Shown one piece after another: positions 13,893 to 22,348 of a stretch of DNA of 22,348 bases. Positions within the stretch are counted from its first letter, which is position 1. Each line of letters opens with the position of its first letter. The translations under genes and the position numbers were made by a program. Source of the DNA: Methylocystis sp. (GTDB taxonomy: Bacteria; Pseudomonadota; Alphaproteobacteria; Rhizobiales; Beijerinckiaceae). The notes under the pieces were generated by a model. That model was not told where the DNA came from, ran no database searches, and saw only the letters and a list, made by a program, of their open reading frames with translations. The stretch is from the NCBI GenBank assembly GCA_023253795.1, contig JALRFG010000014.1, positions 1-22,348 of the forward strand, written 5' to 3'.

Positions 13893-15125
13893 ATGATTCC
13901 CGAGACTCCTCCTTCCCCTGTCCCCGCGCACAAGACGGCGCATAAGGCGCTGCTCGCCGCGACCCTCGGCTATGCGATGGACGGGTTCGATTTGCTGATT
14001 CTGGGGTACCTGCTGGATCCGATCGCGCAGGATTTCGGCGTCAGCCGCGTGGCGGCCTCGGCGCTTGTTTCATGGACCCTGTTTGGCGCGTTGATTGGCG
14101 GCGTCCTCTTTGGCGTGATGAGCGATCATTATGGGCGCGTTCGGGTCCTGACATGGTCGATTCTTGTCTTCGCCGGTTTCACTGGCCTGTGCGCTTTCGC
14201 CCAGAATTACGAGCAGTTGCTCGTCTACCGCACGCTCGCCGGTCTTGGCTTGGGCGGTGAATTCGGGCTTGGCATGGCGCTTGTCGCCGAAAGCTGGCCG
14301 CCGGCGCAGCGCGCCCGCGCCTGTTCCTATGTTGGCGTCGGTTGGCAGGCGGGCGTTTTGCTCGCGGCGCTGCTTGCGCCACAACTTCTGCCGACGATTG
14401 GCTGGCGCGGCGTCTTTCTTGTCGGCGTTTTGCCGAGCTTGATCGCCTTCGCCGTGCGTTATCACGTCGGCGAACCGGAAATTTTTCTCGAACGCCGCAA
14501 ATCTCCCCGGACTCTCAATTCGCTTGCGCCGCTTAAAGCCCTGTTTGCCGATCGGCAGACGACGAAAATCAGTCTGGGCATGGTCGTGCTCTGCGCCGTG
14601 CAGAATTTTGGCTATTATGGATTGATGATCTGGCTACCGGCCTATCTTGCGTCGCGTTATGGATTCAGCCTGACAAAATCCGGAATTTGGACGGCGGTCA
14701 CTGTCTTTGGCATGACCATCGGCGCGCTTGTCTTTGGCGCGCTTTGTGATCGTTATGGCCGGCGTCCGGCCTTTTTGGGATTCCAGTTCGGCGCCTTTGC
14801 GATGGTGCTGATTTACGCGCGTCTGACCGACCCGTTCGCCGCGCTCATCGGTGGCGCTGTTGTTGGCTTCTTTGTTAACGGCATGATCGGCGGCTATGGC
14901 GCCTTGCTCTCGGAGCTTTATCCGACCCATGCACGGGCAACGGCTGAAAATGTCCTGTTCAATATCGGCCGCGCCATTGGTGGTCTGGGGCCTGTGGTGA
15001 TCGGCCTGCTCGCGGGCCAACTGTCCTTTGAAGTGGCGCTCGGCTTTCTCGCCAGTCTTTATCTGATCGATATGGGCGTCACGCTGTGGATCATCCCGGA
15101 AAGACGTGGGCAGCCTTTGGACTGA
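13893..15125 (+). CDS. MFS transporter, aromatic acid:H+ symporter (AAHS) type
   Basis: This 410-residue protein of the major facilitator superfamily has about 12 membrane helices. It carries the DGFDLLILGYL first-helix motif typical of the AAHS/metabolite:proton symporter families. The loop 2-3 motif is GVMSDHYGRVR, and its second-half counterpart is GALCDRYGRRP. The family imports aromatic or small organic acids by proton symport, but no catabolic genes lie nearby to indicate the substrate. The frame is open from 13770. The N-terminus before ATG 13893 looks non-coding and contains a hairpin sequence, so I place the start at MIPETPP, although no good ribosome binding site is present. It ends 32 nt from the convergent phosphoribosyltransferase gene. 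Confidence 0.87.
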   Translation: MIPETPPSPVPAHKTAHKALLAATLGYAMDGFDLLILGYLLDPIAQDFGVSRVAASALVSWTLFGALIGGVLFGVMSDHYGRVRVLTWSILVFAGFTGLCAFAQNYEQLLVYRTLAGLGLGGEFGLGMALVAESWPPAQRARACSYVGVGWQAGVLLAALLAPQLLPTIGWRGVFLVGVLPSLIAFAVRYHVGEPEIFLERRKSPRTLNSLAPLKALFADRQTTKISLGMVVLCAVQNFGYYGLMIWLPAYLASRYGFSLTKSGIWTAVTVFGMTIGALVFGALCDRYGRRPAFLGFQFGAFAMVLIYARLTDPFAALIGGAVVGFFVNGMIGGYGALLSELYPTHARATAENVLFNIGRAIGGLGPVVIGLLAGQLSFEVALGFLASLYLIDMGVTLWIIPERRGQPLD

Positions 15126-15157
15126 GTTTTCTGGAGCGGTGAAGTTGTCTTCGTTAT

Positions 15158-15814
15158 TCACGCAGCGCCATTGGGCGCATTCGCGGCGTCGAGCAAGGCG
15201 ATCACCTCTTCGTCGCTGACCTGCGAGAAATCATCGTAAAAAACGCCGATGGCGGCAAAATCCTTGCGAGGATAAAGGCAAATGATTTCGTCCGCTTCGT
15301 CCTGTAGCGTCGCCAGCGTGTCGAGCGGTCCGACCGGCGTCGCGAGCGCCAGTCGCTTTGGAGCCAGCGCGCGCACCGCGCGCAGCGCAGCGCGTGTCGT
15401 GGCCCCGGTGGCGACGCCGTCATCAACGACAATGGCGATTTTGCCACGCGCCGCAATGTGGGCGCGACCGGCCAGATAGGTCTTGCGACGGCGCTCCAGC
15501 TCGCGTGTTTCCTGCTCCTGCACATGTGCGAAGGCGTTTTCGCTGACGCCAGCGGCGGCGATCACATCATCATTGCGGACAAGCACCGGCGCGCCAACAT
15601 CGGCGATGGCGCCCATCGCCACCTCCGGTTGATCGGGCACGCCAATCTTACGCACCAGCGCCAGCGTCAGAGGCGCGTGAAGCGCCTCCGCAATCGGCGC
15701 CGCCACAGGAACCCCGCCGCGCGGCAAAGCGAAGATGACGACATCCTCGCCACGATAATGCATCAGCGCTGTTGCAAGGCGGCGGCCAGCGTCCTGCCGA
15801 TCAGTAAAGCGCAT
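15158..15814 (-). CDS. Phosphoribosyltransferase-fold protein (COG1926)
   Basis: This type I phosphoribosyltransferase-fold protein has 218 residues. The PRPP-binding loop is IAIVVDDGVATGATTRAA (about residues 126-142, acidic pair D131-D132). The N-terminal FALPRGGVPVAAPIA and LVRKIGVPDQPEVAMGAIA blocks are characteristic of the COG1926 group. Members are predicted to transfer to or from PRPP, but the acceptor base is not known for this group and cannot be inferred here. ATG 15814 is chosen because GGAGG lies 6 nt before it. It starts 12 nt after the stop of the upstream COG2187 gene on the same strand, so the two form an operon. That operon is divergent from a PRPP-synthetase-like gene, which could supply or share its substrate. 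Confidence 0.85.
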   Translation of the reverse strand: MRFTDRQDAGRRLATALMHYRGEDVVIFALPRGGVPVAAPIAEALHAPLTLALVRKIGVPDQPEVAMGAIADVGAPVLVRNDDVIAAAGVSENAFAHVQEQETRELERRRKTYLAGRAHIAARGKIAIVVDDGVATGATTRAALRAVRALAPKRLALATPVGPLDTLATLQDEADEIICLYPRKDFAAIGVFYDDFSQVSDEEVIALLDAANAPNGAA

Positions 15815-15826
15815 GTCCGCCTCCAC

Positions 15827-16861
15827 TCATTTTGCATTTTCCAGATGATGCGCCGCAATCGCCAGATAGCGGCGGGCCTGCGGCTCCCATTTTTCGGGCT
15901 GGCGCGGTGTCGGCTCCAGAAGATGCGCGATGGAGAGCCGCGCCCGCAGCGTTGCGCGCCATGCGGCATAGCAGGCGATCAAACGAGACGGCGGCGGATT
16001 GGGTGTCTGCGCCATGAAGACTTCCAGAATTCTGTCGCCGACCATCTGCGCGCCCAAAGCTGCACATTCAACGCCGAGATAGGCGAGTTCGTCATAAGGG
16101 TCGACCTGACGAAGCGCAGGGTTGAATTCAAGACAATCAAAAATCTCGATGGGTTCGGTCAGACAAATATGCTCAGGACGCAGATCGCCATGTCCATCGA
16201 CAATGGCGCCTTGATCAACGCGCATCATGAACAGGTCGCGACTGTCATGCAGAAGCGCATCCAGCCTGTCGAGCACGGTCGTTGTTTGGTCATGATCAAG
16301 CGCGAAACAGGAGCGTGTCAGCACGTCGCGATTAATCGCCTGTTCATTCAGAAAGCGTGCGTAATACGCCTGCGGTGACAGAGACGCGCGTGGCGCAACA
16401 GCGTAAAAGCGCGCCAGAACCGCACATAAATCATCAATTTGCACGCGTTCGATGCCGCTATGACGGATCATCTGGTCCAGCATCCGTTCCGCGGGCAGGC
16501 GACGCATTTCGACCAGCCAGTCGACCGCTGTCGTCTCTGTGTGCGGACTGGACAGGGACAGGCCAAACACGGGCGAGAAACCCAGCGCGACGACGCCGAG
16601 ATAGATGTCTGGCGCCAACCGACGATTTAGCCGCACTTCTTCACGACAATTATGCTCGCGCGCGGCAAGCGTAGAAAAATCGAGAAAGGGATAGCGCACT
16701 GGTTTTTTGAGCTTGTAGACCCGCGCATCCGCCAGAAACACAAAAGACATATGGGTTTCGATCATTGAAACCGTTTCGGGCGCATGGGGATAGGCATCCG
16801 GCCGGCTGAGAAAGCACAGCTTTTCTGTCAGTGATGGTTCATGCTGGGCGGCAATGGTCAT
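15827..16861 (-). CDS. COG2187 protein, aminoglycoside-phosphotransferase fold, lacking the P-loop kinase domain
   Basis: The protein has 344 residues with a kinase-like (APH) fold. The N-terminal IETHMSFVFLADARVYKLKKPV contains the likely ATP-contacting lysines. REEVRLNRRLAPDIYLGVV is a COG2187 hallmark. The catalytic loop is HGDLRPEH, with D226 as likely base, followed by IFDCLEFN carrying the likely metal ligand D242. Many COG2187 proteins are about 500 residues and carry a C-terminal P-loop kinase domain. None is visible here, so this is the short form. The substrate is unknown, and antibiotic resistance should not be assumed. The frame stays open to 17419, but that extension lies antisense to the PRPP-synthetase gene. 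Homology begins near SRPDAYPHAPETV, which supports ATG 16861. That start has no clear ribosome binding site. Confidence 0.82.
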   Translation of the reverse strand: MTIAAQHEPSLTEKLCFLSRPDAYPHAPETVSMIETHMSFVFLADARVYKLKKPVRYPFLDFSTLAAREHNCREEVRLNRRLAPDIYLGVVALGFSPVFGLSLSSPHTETTAVDWLVEMRRLPAERMLDQMIRHSGIERVQIDDLCAVLARFYAVAPRASLSPQAYYARFLNEQAINRDVLTRSCFALDHDQTTTVLDRLDALLHDSRDLFMMRVDQGAIVDGHGDLRPEHICLTEPIEIFDCLEFNPALRQVDPYDELAYLGVECAALGAQMVGDRILEVFMAQTPNPPPSRLIACYAAWRATLRARLSIAHLLEPTPRQPEKWEPQARRYLAIAAHHLENAK

Positions 16862-16954
16862 ATGATTTATAAATGCTTTCGCTACGCGGCGCTCACCCGC
16901 CGGCGGCGCGCGTTTTATAGCACAGGCTGAAGATGTGTTGCGCTGAAACATTGT

Positions 16955-16977
16955 CATGCGCGCCATGTGGCGCGATG
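16955..16977. promoter_or_regulatory. Strong hairpin/palindrome between divergent phosphoribosyl genes
   Basis: CGCGCC (16959-16964) and GGCGCG (16969-16974) pair perfectly around ATGT, and outer CAT/ATG (16955-16957 and 16975-16977) extend the stem past one bulged G. It lies 31 nt before the PRPP-synthetase start, in the 147-nt divergent region that also holds a minus-strand TATAAA (16914-16919). It could be an operator shared by both directions or a leader hairpin. Confidence 0.45.
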
Positions 16978-17008
16978 ATGCTTGTGACGGATGACAGGAG
17001 ACGCAAGC

Positions 17009-18010
17009 ATGACGGTCGCCGGCGAGCTCAGCCTTTTTACCCTTGACCCGGATCAGACGTTCGGAGCCGCGGTTGCGGACCGCCTCGGGATTGCGCTCAG
17101 TCCGCTGGAGGATCGCGTTTTCGAGGATGGCGAATATAAAATCCGGCCGCTGGAAAGCGTGCGCGGCCGTGATGTTTATGTCGTCTCCAGTCTTTGTCAG
17201 GGCCACGGCGCCAGCAGCGCGGACAGGCTGCTCAAAATGCTGTTCTTCATCGGCGCTGTGCGCGACGCCGGCGCCAGCCGGATTACGGCGGTGACGCCCT
17301 ATCTCTGCTTTGCGCGCAAGGACAGGCGCACCAAGCCACGCGATCCGGTGACGACGCGCTATGTCGCGCAATTGTTCGAGGCGATGCGAATTGATGGATT
17401 GATCGGAATCGACATCCACAATCTAGCAGCCTTTCAAAACGCCTTTCGTTGCGAGACCATTCATCTCGATGCGCAGGCGCTGTTCGCGCAGCAGCTTGTC
17501 GCGATGATCGGCGATGCGCCGGTGGCGGTCGTGTCTCCCGATCTTGGCGGCGACAAACGCGCCGAGCTGTTTCGTCAGCGTCTGGAGCGCCTGTTGAAGC
17601 AGCCAGTAGGCAAAGGCTTTATGGACAAGTTTCGCAGCGAAGGGCGCGTCACCAGCGATATTTTCGCCGGTGACGTGGAGGGCCGGATCGCGATCATTAT
17701 CGACGATCTGATCGCCGGCGGCGGCACCCTTGCGCGGGTCGCGGCTGCCTGCCGGGCGCATGGCGCACGCGCCGTCTGGGGGGTGGCGACTCATGGCGTG
17801 TTCACCAGCCAGGCGCCGGGAATCCTCGCCGATGCGCCGCTGGATCGCCTGTTGATCACCGACACCGCGCCGCTCGCCCCGGCGTCCCCTGTCGTCGCGC
17901 GCCTGGGCGCGCGGCTGTCGGTCGTCAGCGTCGCAACGCTTTTCGGAGAGGCGATCCGTCGCCGCCATCTCAACGGTTCGATCACGGAACTGCTCGAAAA
18001 CGGGCCGTAA
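17009..18010 (+). CDS. Ribose-phosphate pyrophosphokinase-like protein (atypical PRPP synthetase)
   Basis: This is a Prs-family protein of 333 residues, whose relatives make PRPP from ribose 5-phosphate and ATP. Recognisable parts are FEDGEYKIRP (residues 38-47), PYLCFARKDRRTKPRDPVTT (97-116, the flexible catalytic loop), IDIHN (134-138), VSPDLGGDKRA (175-185) and the PRPP loop DDLIAGGGTL (232-241). The last differs from the usual DDMIDTGGT: the Asp-Thr pair that grips the 5-phosphate is Ala-Gly. The ARQDR motif is here ARKDR. This is therefore probably an accessory paralogue rather than the housekeeping enzyme, and activity is not assured. ATG 17009 is favoured over 16991 because AGGAG stands 8 nt before it. 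It is divergent from the phosphoribosyltransferase/COG2187 operon. Confidence 0.85.
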   Translation: MTVAGELSLFTLDPDQTFGAAVADRLGIALSPLEDRVFEDGEYKIRPLESVRGRDVYVVSSLCQGHGASSADRLLKMLFFIGAVRDAGASRITAVTPYLCFARKDRRTKPRDPVTTRYVAQLFEAMRIDGLIGIDIHNLAAFQNAFRCETIHLDAQALFAQQLVAMIGDAPVAVVSPDLGGDKRAELFRQRLERLLKQPVGKGFMDKFRSEGRVTSDIFAGDVEGRIAIIIDDLIAGGGTLARVAAACRAHGARAVWGVATHGVFTSQAPGILADAPLDRLLITDTAPLAPASPVVARLGARLSVVSVATLFGEAIRRRHLNGSITELLENGP

Positions 18011-18101
18011 ACGTCCCTGCGGCGGACCGCCGACATTTGACAGCCTTGAGGCGAGCGGCGATACCGCTGCCAAACCGCCACGAAACATGCAGGAAACGCC
18101 T

Positions 18102-19034
18102 ATGCCGACCGACGCCCGCGCCGAGGATTTTCGCCGTCGCCTCGACCACGCCGCCGAGGCGACCGAGGCCGCGCTGGACGCGTTGCTCGGGCCCGCTGCG
18201 CTGCCGGGTGAAATCACCCGTCCTGCCCGTTTGCTTGAGGCCATGCGCTATTCGACGCTCGGCGGCGGCAAGCGGCTTCGTCCCTTTCTGGTGATCGAGT
18301 CGGCGCGGCTGTTTGGCGTCGAGGGGGCCAGCGCGCTGCGCACCGCCTGCGCGCTGGAAATGATCCATTGCTATTCGCTGGTGCACGACGATCTGCCGGC
18401 GATGGATGATGACGATCTGCGTCGCGGACGTCCGACCTGCCACAAGGCGTTTGATGAAGCGACGGCGATTCTCGCCGGCGATGGTCTGTTGACCTACGCT
18501 TTTGATGTCGTCGCCGATCCCGCGACGCATGACGACGCCCGCGTGCGAGCCAATCTCGTGCTGGCGCTGGCGCGCGCCGCCGGCCTTGGCGGCATGGTGG
18601 GCGGACAGGCGCTCGATTTGGCGGCGGAGACCGCCGCGACGCCGCTCACTCAGGCGGAAACCTTGCGGATGCAGGCGATGAAAACCGGCGCCTTGCTGCG
18701 CTTTGCGGTGGACGCCGGCGCACTGCTCGGCGCGGCCAGCCCGGCGCAGGCGGCGGCGATGGCGCGTTATGGTGACGCTTTGGGCGCGGCTTTCCAGATC
18801 GCCGACGATATTCTCGACGCGGAAGGCGATACGGCGGCGCTCGGCAAACGCGCCGGCAAGGACGCCGAACGCGGCAAGGCGACGCTGGTTGGTCTCCTGG
18901 GGCTCGACGCCGCGCGCGCCCGTTGCGACCAGCTTGTGAACGACGCCGTCGCCGCGCTGCGTGACACTGGCAAGGGCGACGCTGCCGGCGTTCTCGTCGA
19001 AGCGGCGCAGTTTGTCGCCGCGCGTCGAAATTAG
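18102..19034 (+). CDS. ispA: Polyprenyl (farnesyl-type) diphosphate synthase
   Basis: This trans-prenyltransferase condenses isopentenyl diphosphate with allylic diphosphates. The first Asp-rich motif, DDLPAMD (residues 96-102), and the second, DDILD in FQIADDILDAEGD, bind magnesium. GGGKRLRP (54-61) binds isopentenyl diphosphate. The sequence before the first motif, CYSLVHDD, has Tyr five residues upstream, as in E. coli IspA (AYSLIHDD). This favours farnesyl diphosphate as product, although geranylgeranyl diphosphate cannot be excluded. The 310-residue length fits. ATG 18102 is preferred over 18087 because AGGAA lies about 7 nt before it. It is followed after 9 nt by a DUF1345 gene, probably in one transcript. 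Confidence 0.9.
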   Translation: MPTDARAEDFRRRLDHAAEATEAALDALLGPAALPGEITRPARLLEAMRYSTLGGGKRLRPFLVIESARLFGVEGASALRTACALEMIHCYSLVHDDLPAMDDDDLRRGRPTCHKAFDEATAILAGDGLLTYAFDVVADPATHDDARVRANLVLALARAAGLGGMVGGQALDLAAETAATPLTQAETLRMQAMKTGALLRFAVDAGALLGAASPAQAAAMARYGDALGAAFQIADDILDAEGDTAALGKRAGKDAERGKATLVGLLGLDAARARCDQLVNDAVAALRDTGKGDAAGVLVEAAQFVAARRN

Positions 19035-19043
19035 GCTGAGCCA

Positions 19044-19742
19044 ATGTCGGCCAGCCCTCGCCGCTCGCCGTTTTTTGCGCCATTTCGTATCCTGCGGGCG
19101 CATCCGCAGCTGGTGCTCAGCGCCGCCATTGGTCTGGGCGCGCTGATGATCCTGCCGCCGGCGCTGCGTCATTCCACCCGGCTGCTGATCGGCTGGAATA
19201 TTGGACTGATCGCCTATTTCATCCTCGTGGCTTCGCTGATTTCGCAGGCCACGCATCAAGCCATCCGGCGTCGGGCGCAATTGCTCGACGAGGGACGCGG
19301 GATGATTTTGATGTTGAGCGTGCTGGTCGCCACCGCCTCATTCGGCGCGATTATCGATGAACTTGCAACCGTGCGAGATCTCCACGGCGCCGAAAAATAC
19401 TGGGGAATCGCGCTCACGCTGCTCACCGTGATCACATCATGGCTGTTTTTGCATCTGACCTTTGCGCTGCATTACGCGCATGAATATTATTTCGCCAATA
19501 TCGTCGCGGCGGAGACGCATGCGCGCGGGATCAGAGGTCTGGATTTTCCGGGCAGCAGCAATCCGAATTACATCGATTTCATTTATTTTGCCTATGCAAT
19601 CGGCGTTTCCTTCGCAACATCGGACGTCAATGTCACAAAGACGATTTTTCGTTCGGCGGTCCTTGTTCACAGCATCATCGCGTTCTTTTACAATTCGCTC
19701 ATTCTTGCGTTGATGGTGAATATTGGCAGCAATCTGATTTAA
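19044..19742 (+). CDS. DUF1345 family membrane protein
   Basis: The 232-residue integral membrane protein has about five hydrophobic segments: near residues 24-42, 47-65, 88-105, 122-144 and 207-229. The conserved part HLTFALHYAHEYY, FPGSSNPNYIDFIYFAYAIGVSFATSDVNVT marks it as DUF1345, a family without known function. The His-x-x-x-Ala-His and Asp/Ser-rich membrane-edge motifs are conserved in the family. The role of the ispA neighbour is unclear. Its stop codon runs directly into the terminator that ends this plus-strand block. Confidence 0.85.
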   Translation: MSASPRRSPFFAPFRILRAHPQLVLSAAIGLGALMILPPALRHSTRLLIGWNIGLIAYFILVASLISQATHQAIRRRAQLLDEGRGMILMLSVLVATASFGAIIDELATVRDLHGAEKYWGIALTLLTVITSWLFLHLTFALHYAHEYYFANIVAAETHARGIRGLDFPGSSNPNYIDFIYFAYAIGVSFATSDVNVTKTIFRSAVLVHSIIAFFYNSLILALMVNIGSNLI

Positions 19743-19772
19743 AAAGCCCGGCTTTTGAGGGCCGGGCTTTTT
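19741..19772. terminator. Strong bidirectional rho-independent terminator
   Basis: AAAAAGCCCGGC (19741-19752) and GCCGGGCTTTTT (19761-19772) make a 12-bp perfect stem around an 8-nt loop with T-runs on both sides. It can end the DUF1345 transcript on the plus strand and the ftsH transcript on the minus strand. The first base pairs include the TAA stop region of the DUF1345 gene. Confidence 0.93.
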
Positions 19773-19798
19773 GTGTTTTAGCAAGCGGCAGATTTTTT

Positions 19799-21724
<1,926 letters not shown>

Positions 21725-21729
21725 TTTCA

Positions 21730-21771
21730 CCTCCCGAAGGCGCTATCCCCGGAACCGGGAGACTTGCGCCT
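21730..21771 (-). promoter_or_regulatory. Alternative RNA hairpins around the ftsH ribosome binding site
   Basis: On the mRNA, CTCCCG (from 21756-21761) can pair with CGGGAG (from 21731-21736), which contains most of the Shine-Dalgarno GGGAGG. The same CCCG can instead pair with CGGG across GTTC, and AGGCGC pairs with GCGCCT (21738-21743 with 21766-21771). A further GGGGAC/GTCCCC hairpin lies at 21792-21807. The pairings compete, so the site could be opened or masked. Regulation is only inferred. Confidence 0.35.
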
Positions 21772-21833
21772 CGTATCGTTCGCCTTATGCCGGGGACGGA
21801 TGTCCCCACCTTGCTGAAAGTGTGTGAGCCTCT

Positions 21834-21862
21834 AATGTAGGTCAGGATGGCGGAATAGCCAA
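21834..21862 (-). promoter_or_regulatory. Candidate sigma-70-type promoter of ftsH
   Basis: On the minus strand, TTGGCT (21857-21862) and TACATT (21834-21839) are separated by 17 nt, each matching four of six consensus bases. The transcript would have a leader of about 100 nt that contains the hairpins described next to the ribosome binding site. Confidence 0.4.
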
Positions 21863-21894
21863 TCAAGGTCGATAATTCGCCAAAAGTCGGGAAC

Positions 21895-22348
21895 ATGCAG
21901 AAGATTGTCATCGTCGGGCTGGACGGCTGTCTGGGCTCAGCCTTTCTGGGCCTTTTGGACATTCTTTCCCTGGCCCGGCGCGCGATCGCGGCGGGGCAGA
22001 CGCCTGCTGTCCCGGCGGCCGGCGCGGATGATTTCAGCTTCACCACCGCCAGCCCGACCGGCGCCGCGGTGATTGCGGCGGATGGCGTTCGTTTCGAGGT
22101 CGAAACCTCGCTGGACGAAATCGCTTCCTGCGATGCGATTATCGTGCCGAGTTTCGCGCCGGATGCGAACGGCAAAGCGCCGGACATGTCGGTTTTCGCA
22201 ACGACGGCCGCCTGGCTGCGCCGGCATCATGCCCGCGGCGCCATGATCGGCGGCTGCGGCTCGGGAGTCTTTCTGCTCGGCGAGGCAGGACTGCTCGACG
22301 GGCGTCGCTGCACGACGAGCTGGTGGCATCATGAAGATCTCAAACAAC
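21895..22348 (+). CDS. GlxA-like transcriptional regulator, N-terminal DJ-1/PfpI domain (cut by window end)
   Basis: The frame is open from ATG 21895 to the window end (151 codons) with no stop. It begins MQKIVIVGLDGCLGSAFLGLLD and continues with IVPSFAPDANG, AAWLRRHHARGAMIGGCGSG, VFLLGEAGLLDGRRCTTSWWHHEDLK. This is the DJ-1/PfpI glutamine-amidotransferase-like domain with the nucleophile-elbow Cys (GGCGSG), as found at the N-terminus of GlxA-type AraC-family regulators. In those, an AraC helix-turn-helix pair follows; here it lies beyond the window and is only presumed. A stand-alone DJ-1/PfpI protein is the alternative. A weak GGGA precedes the ATG. It is divergent from ftsH, with 170 nt between the starts. 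Confidence 0.82.
   Translation, partial: MQKIVIVGLDGCLGSAFLGLLDILSLARRAIAAGQTPAVPAAGADDFSFTTASPTGAAVIAADGVRFEVETSLDEIASCDAIIVPSFAPDANGKAPDMSVFATTAAWLRRHHARGAMIGGCGSGVFLLGEAGLLDGRRCTTSWWHHEDLKQ

Noticed and set aside
15827..16861. Antibiotic-resistance kinase
   Set aside because: The fold resembles aminoglycoside phosphotransferases, but sequence blocks are those of COG2187, which has no demonstrated link to aminoglycosides.
16862..17419. Long in-frame extension of the COG2187 gene (total 530 aa)
   Set aside because: It lies antisense to the 5' part of the Prs-like gene, has no family resemblance, and homology starts after 16861. High GC keeps the antisense frame open.
17982..19280. 432-aa minus-strand ORF opposite ispA
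   Set aside because: Antisense shadow of ispA and its neighbours; the ispA frame carries both Asp-rich motifs.
21781..21894. Heat-shock (sigma-32) promoter for ftsH
   Set aside because: No CTTGAA-type -35 with a CCCCAT- or CYTAT-type -10 at proper spacing is visible on the minus strand.

Overview
The window is about 62% GC and carries genes typical of an alphaproteobacterium of the Hyphomicrobiales (Rhizobiales): the flagellar regulator FtcR, an IalB-type periplasmic protein, a porin-like N-terminus, the plant/alphaproteobacterial class of glutamate-cysteine ligase, and an AztABC-like zinc importer. The genus cannot be fixed from the sequence. It reads as ordinary chromosome. I see no rRNA, tRNA, insertion sequence, integrase, phage gene or CRISPR array.

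Layout. (1) 1-3.2 kb: the last codons of rsmE, a small secreted porin-like protein, then gshA and a six-TPR lipoprotein on the minus strand. (2) 3.2-7.7 kb: rpsU (minus), a palindrome-rich intergenic region, and a plus-strand zinc cluster. The cluster is a His-rich one-helix microprotein, ATPase, permease and binding protein of a zinc ABC importer, and a G3E GTPase with a 50-residue His-rich insert. A Zur-like operator sits on the promoter of the first gene. (3) 7.7-9.2 kb: two orphan response regulators on the minus strand, one LuxR/NarL type and one FtcR. (4) 9.3-12.0 kb: alanine dehydrogenase, divergent from an APC amino-acid permease, with a perfect 16-bp palindrome between them. (5) 12.1-15.1 kb: ialB-family gene, a class III sirtuin (cobB), a 34-residue membrane microprotein, and an AAHS-type MFS transporter. 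(6) 15.2-18.0 kb: a COG1926 phosphoribosyltransferase and a COG2187 phosphotransferase-fold protein in one minus-strand operon, divergent from an atypical PRPP synthetase. (7) 18.1-19.8 kb: ispA-type prenyl diphosphate synthase and a DUF1345 membrane protein, closed by a strong terminator. (8) 19.8-22.3 kb: ftsH (minus) and the 5' part of a GlxA-like regulator (plus), cut by the window end.

How genes work together. The zinc cluster looks like one starvation regulon: import by the ABC transporter, with cytosolic or membrane-side handling by the His-rich microprotein and the GTPase. Alanine dehydrogenase and the permease probably form an amino-acid uptake and catabolism pair. The PRPP-synthetase-like protein, phosphoribosyltransferase and kinase-fold protein look like an accessory phosphoribosyl module of unknown purpose. 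I consider this module and the zinc microprotein the best candidates for undescribed biology here.
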